Shown here: piece after piece, positions 50,629 through 50,981 of the stretch | How the letters are laid out: each line of letters starts with the position of its first letter | How positions within the stretch are numbered: position 1 is the stretch's first letter | Program-made: the position numbers and the translations under genes | Assembly: GCA_027624955.1 (NCBI GenBank) | Contig: JAQBTG010000029.1 | Location: 1 to 50,981 of the forward strand | Source of the DNA: Pseudomonadota bacterium | GTDB lineage: Bacteria > Pseudomonadota > Alphaproteobacteria > UBA828 | Length of the DNA stretch: 50,981 nt | Reading direction: 5' to 3' | Notes under the pieces: model-generated | The model's input: only the letters and a program-made list of their open reading frames with translations | Told to the model about the DNA's origin: nothing | The model's database searches: none

Positions 50629-50981
50629 GCGCGAACTCCAAAGCCCGGTTGTTATCATCGGGAAATAGCAGAAGGGTCTTGATGGCGGTTGGGGCTGGAT
50701 ACATGACTTATGTGGTGCCTCCTGATGCCGCCGCCGAGATGCCTCCTGGGCATTGCTATCGTTTTAATGCCCATCTCCCGATTCAATTTTTCGATTTATT
50801 AGCCCGCCCGTAGGCAAACCACTGAAGGTCTGCGCGGGCGATGATTTGCCCTGATATAACTCAAGCGCTGCTGAGGTCGGCCGTGGTTATACGTTTCCAG
50901 ACATTTTTTTGCCGGTTTTCGGGGCGGTGCCGCGAGTAATTATTACATATACGCATAATCATACTTGACATATATTCGTAT
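50629..50981. other. 3' end region of the window
   Basis: Apart from the small ORF at 50682-50813, I see an inverted repeat GCCCGC (50802-50807) and GCGGGC (50834-50839) and, at the very end, an AT-rich stretch with a TTGACA promoter-like hexamer. A gene may start just beyond the window. Confidence 0.5.
50682..50813 (+). CDS. Possible 43-residue small protein
   Basis: The ORF (MAVGAGYMTYVVPPDAAAEM and onward to a TAG) has AGAAGG about 6 nt before the ATG. It lies 53 nt after the aldehyde dehydrogenase stop. It ends in a hydrophobic stretch with LPIQFFDLLARP. Function unknown. Confidence 0.4.
   Translation: MAVGAGYMTYVVPPDAAAEMPPGHCYRFNAHLPIQFFDLLARP

Noticed and set aside
1-50981. CRISPR arrays, insertion sequences, integrases, rRNA
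   Set aside because: No regular repeat-spacer pattern, transposase-like protein or rRNA signature is visible in the window.

Overview
The window looks like a piece of an alphaproteobacterial chromosome. It is GC-rich and densely coded. An imuA-imuB-dnaE2 mutasome cassette sits behind a perfect direct-repeat GTTC-N7-GTTC LexA box, which is the alphaproteobacterial SOS operator. A Rhizobium-type asparaginase II, a Cox/XDH-type molybdenum hydroxylase and GTG/TTG starts fit the same picture. I see no insertion sequence, integrase, phage gene, rRNA or CRISPR array. The only RNA gene is a selenocysteine tRNA. The species cannot be named from this sequence.

Left part (1-15 kb). A truncated membrane sensor gene is followed by an alpha/beta hydrolase and a periplasmic iron-binding protein behind a near-consensus Fur box. 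Next comes a long minus-strand operon (about 10972 down to 3429). It encodes all four parts of a corrinoid-dependent demethylase: a UroD-fold methyltransferase I, a corrinoid protein, a RACo-type reductive activator and a pterin-binding methyltransferase II. It also encodes a four-cysteine small protein, an unknown 22-kDa protein, an alpha/beta hydrolase and a fumarylacetoacetate-hydrolase-family enzyme. The methyl group would pass from an unknown methylated substrate to cobalamin and on to tetrahydrofolate. An epoxide-hydrolase-like gene, a Crp/Fnr regulator, a 2-hydroxyacid dehydrogenase and an amidohydrolase with a strong terminator follow.

Middle (15-33 kb). The minus strand carries the SOS mutasome; its ImuB contains an in-frame 45-bp tandem repeat. 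Then come an SDR, an MBL hydrolase, a beta-carbonic anhydrase and a four-gene minus-strand run (N-formylglutamate amidohydrolase, PrcB-like protein, HpaB-family flavoprotein, amino-acid permease). A plus-strand set follows: an aliphatic amidase, a biotinyl/lipoyl-like protein and a Vps4-like AAA ATPase with a MIT-like N-terminus, facing an aquaporin.

Selenocysteine island (33.4-40.8 kb, all plus strand): selA, selB, tRNA-Sec, a selenoprotein ArsM-like methyltransferase, selD, a selenoprotein of the GrdB (glycine/sarcosine/betaine reductase component B) family, and a 2-oxoglutarate oxygenase-like gene. Both selenoprotein genes look like broken ORFs, but each reads through an in-frame TGA followed by a hairpin with GTG in its apical loop 18-21 nt downstream. 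Making Sec (SelA, SelD), delivering it (SelB, tRNA-Sec) and using it (two proteins) are therefore all encoded in about 7 kb.

Right end (41-51 kb). A MoaD-like protein follows a three-subunit molybdenum hydroxylase. Then come a glyoxalase-II-like hydrolase translationally coupled to a glutaredoxin-DinB fusion, a luciferase-like oxidoreductase, an asparaginase and an aldehyde dehydrogenase whose 5' end appears frameshifted.
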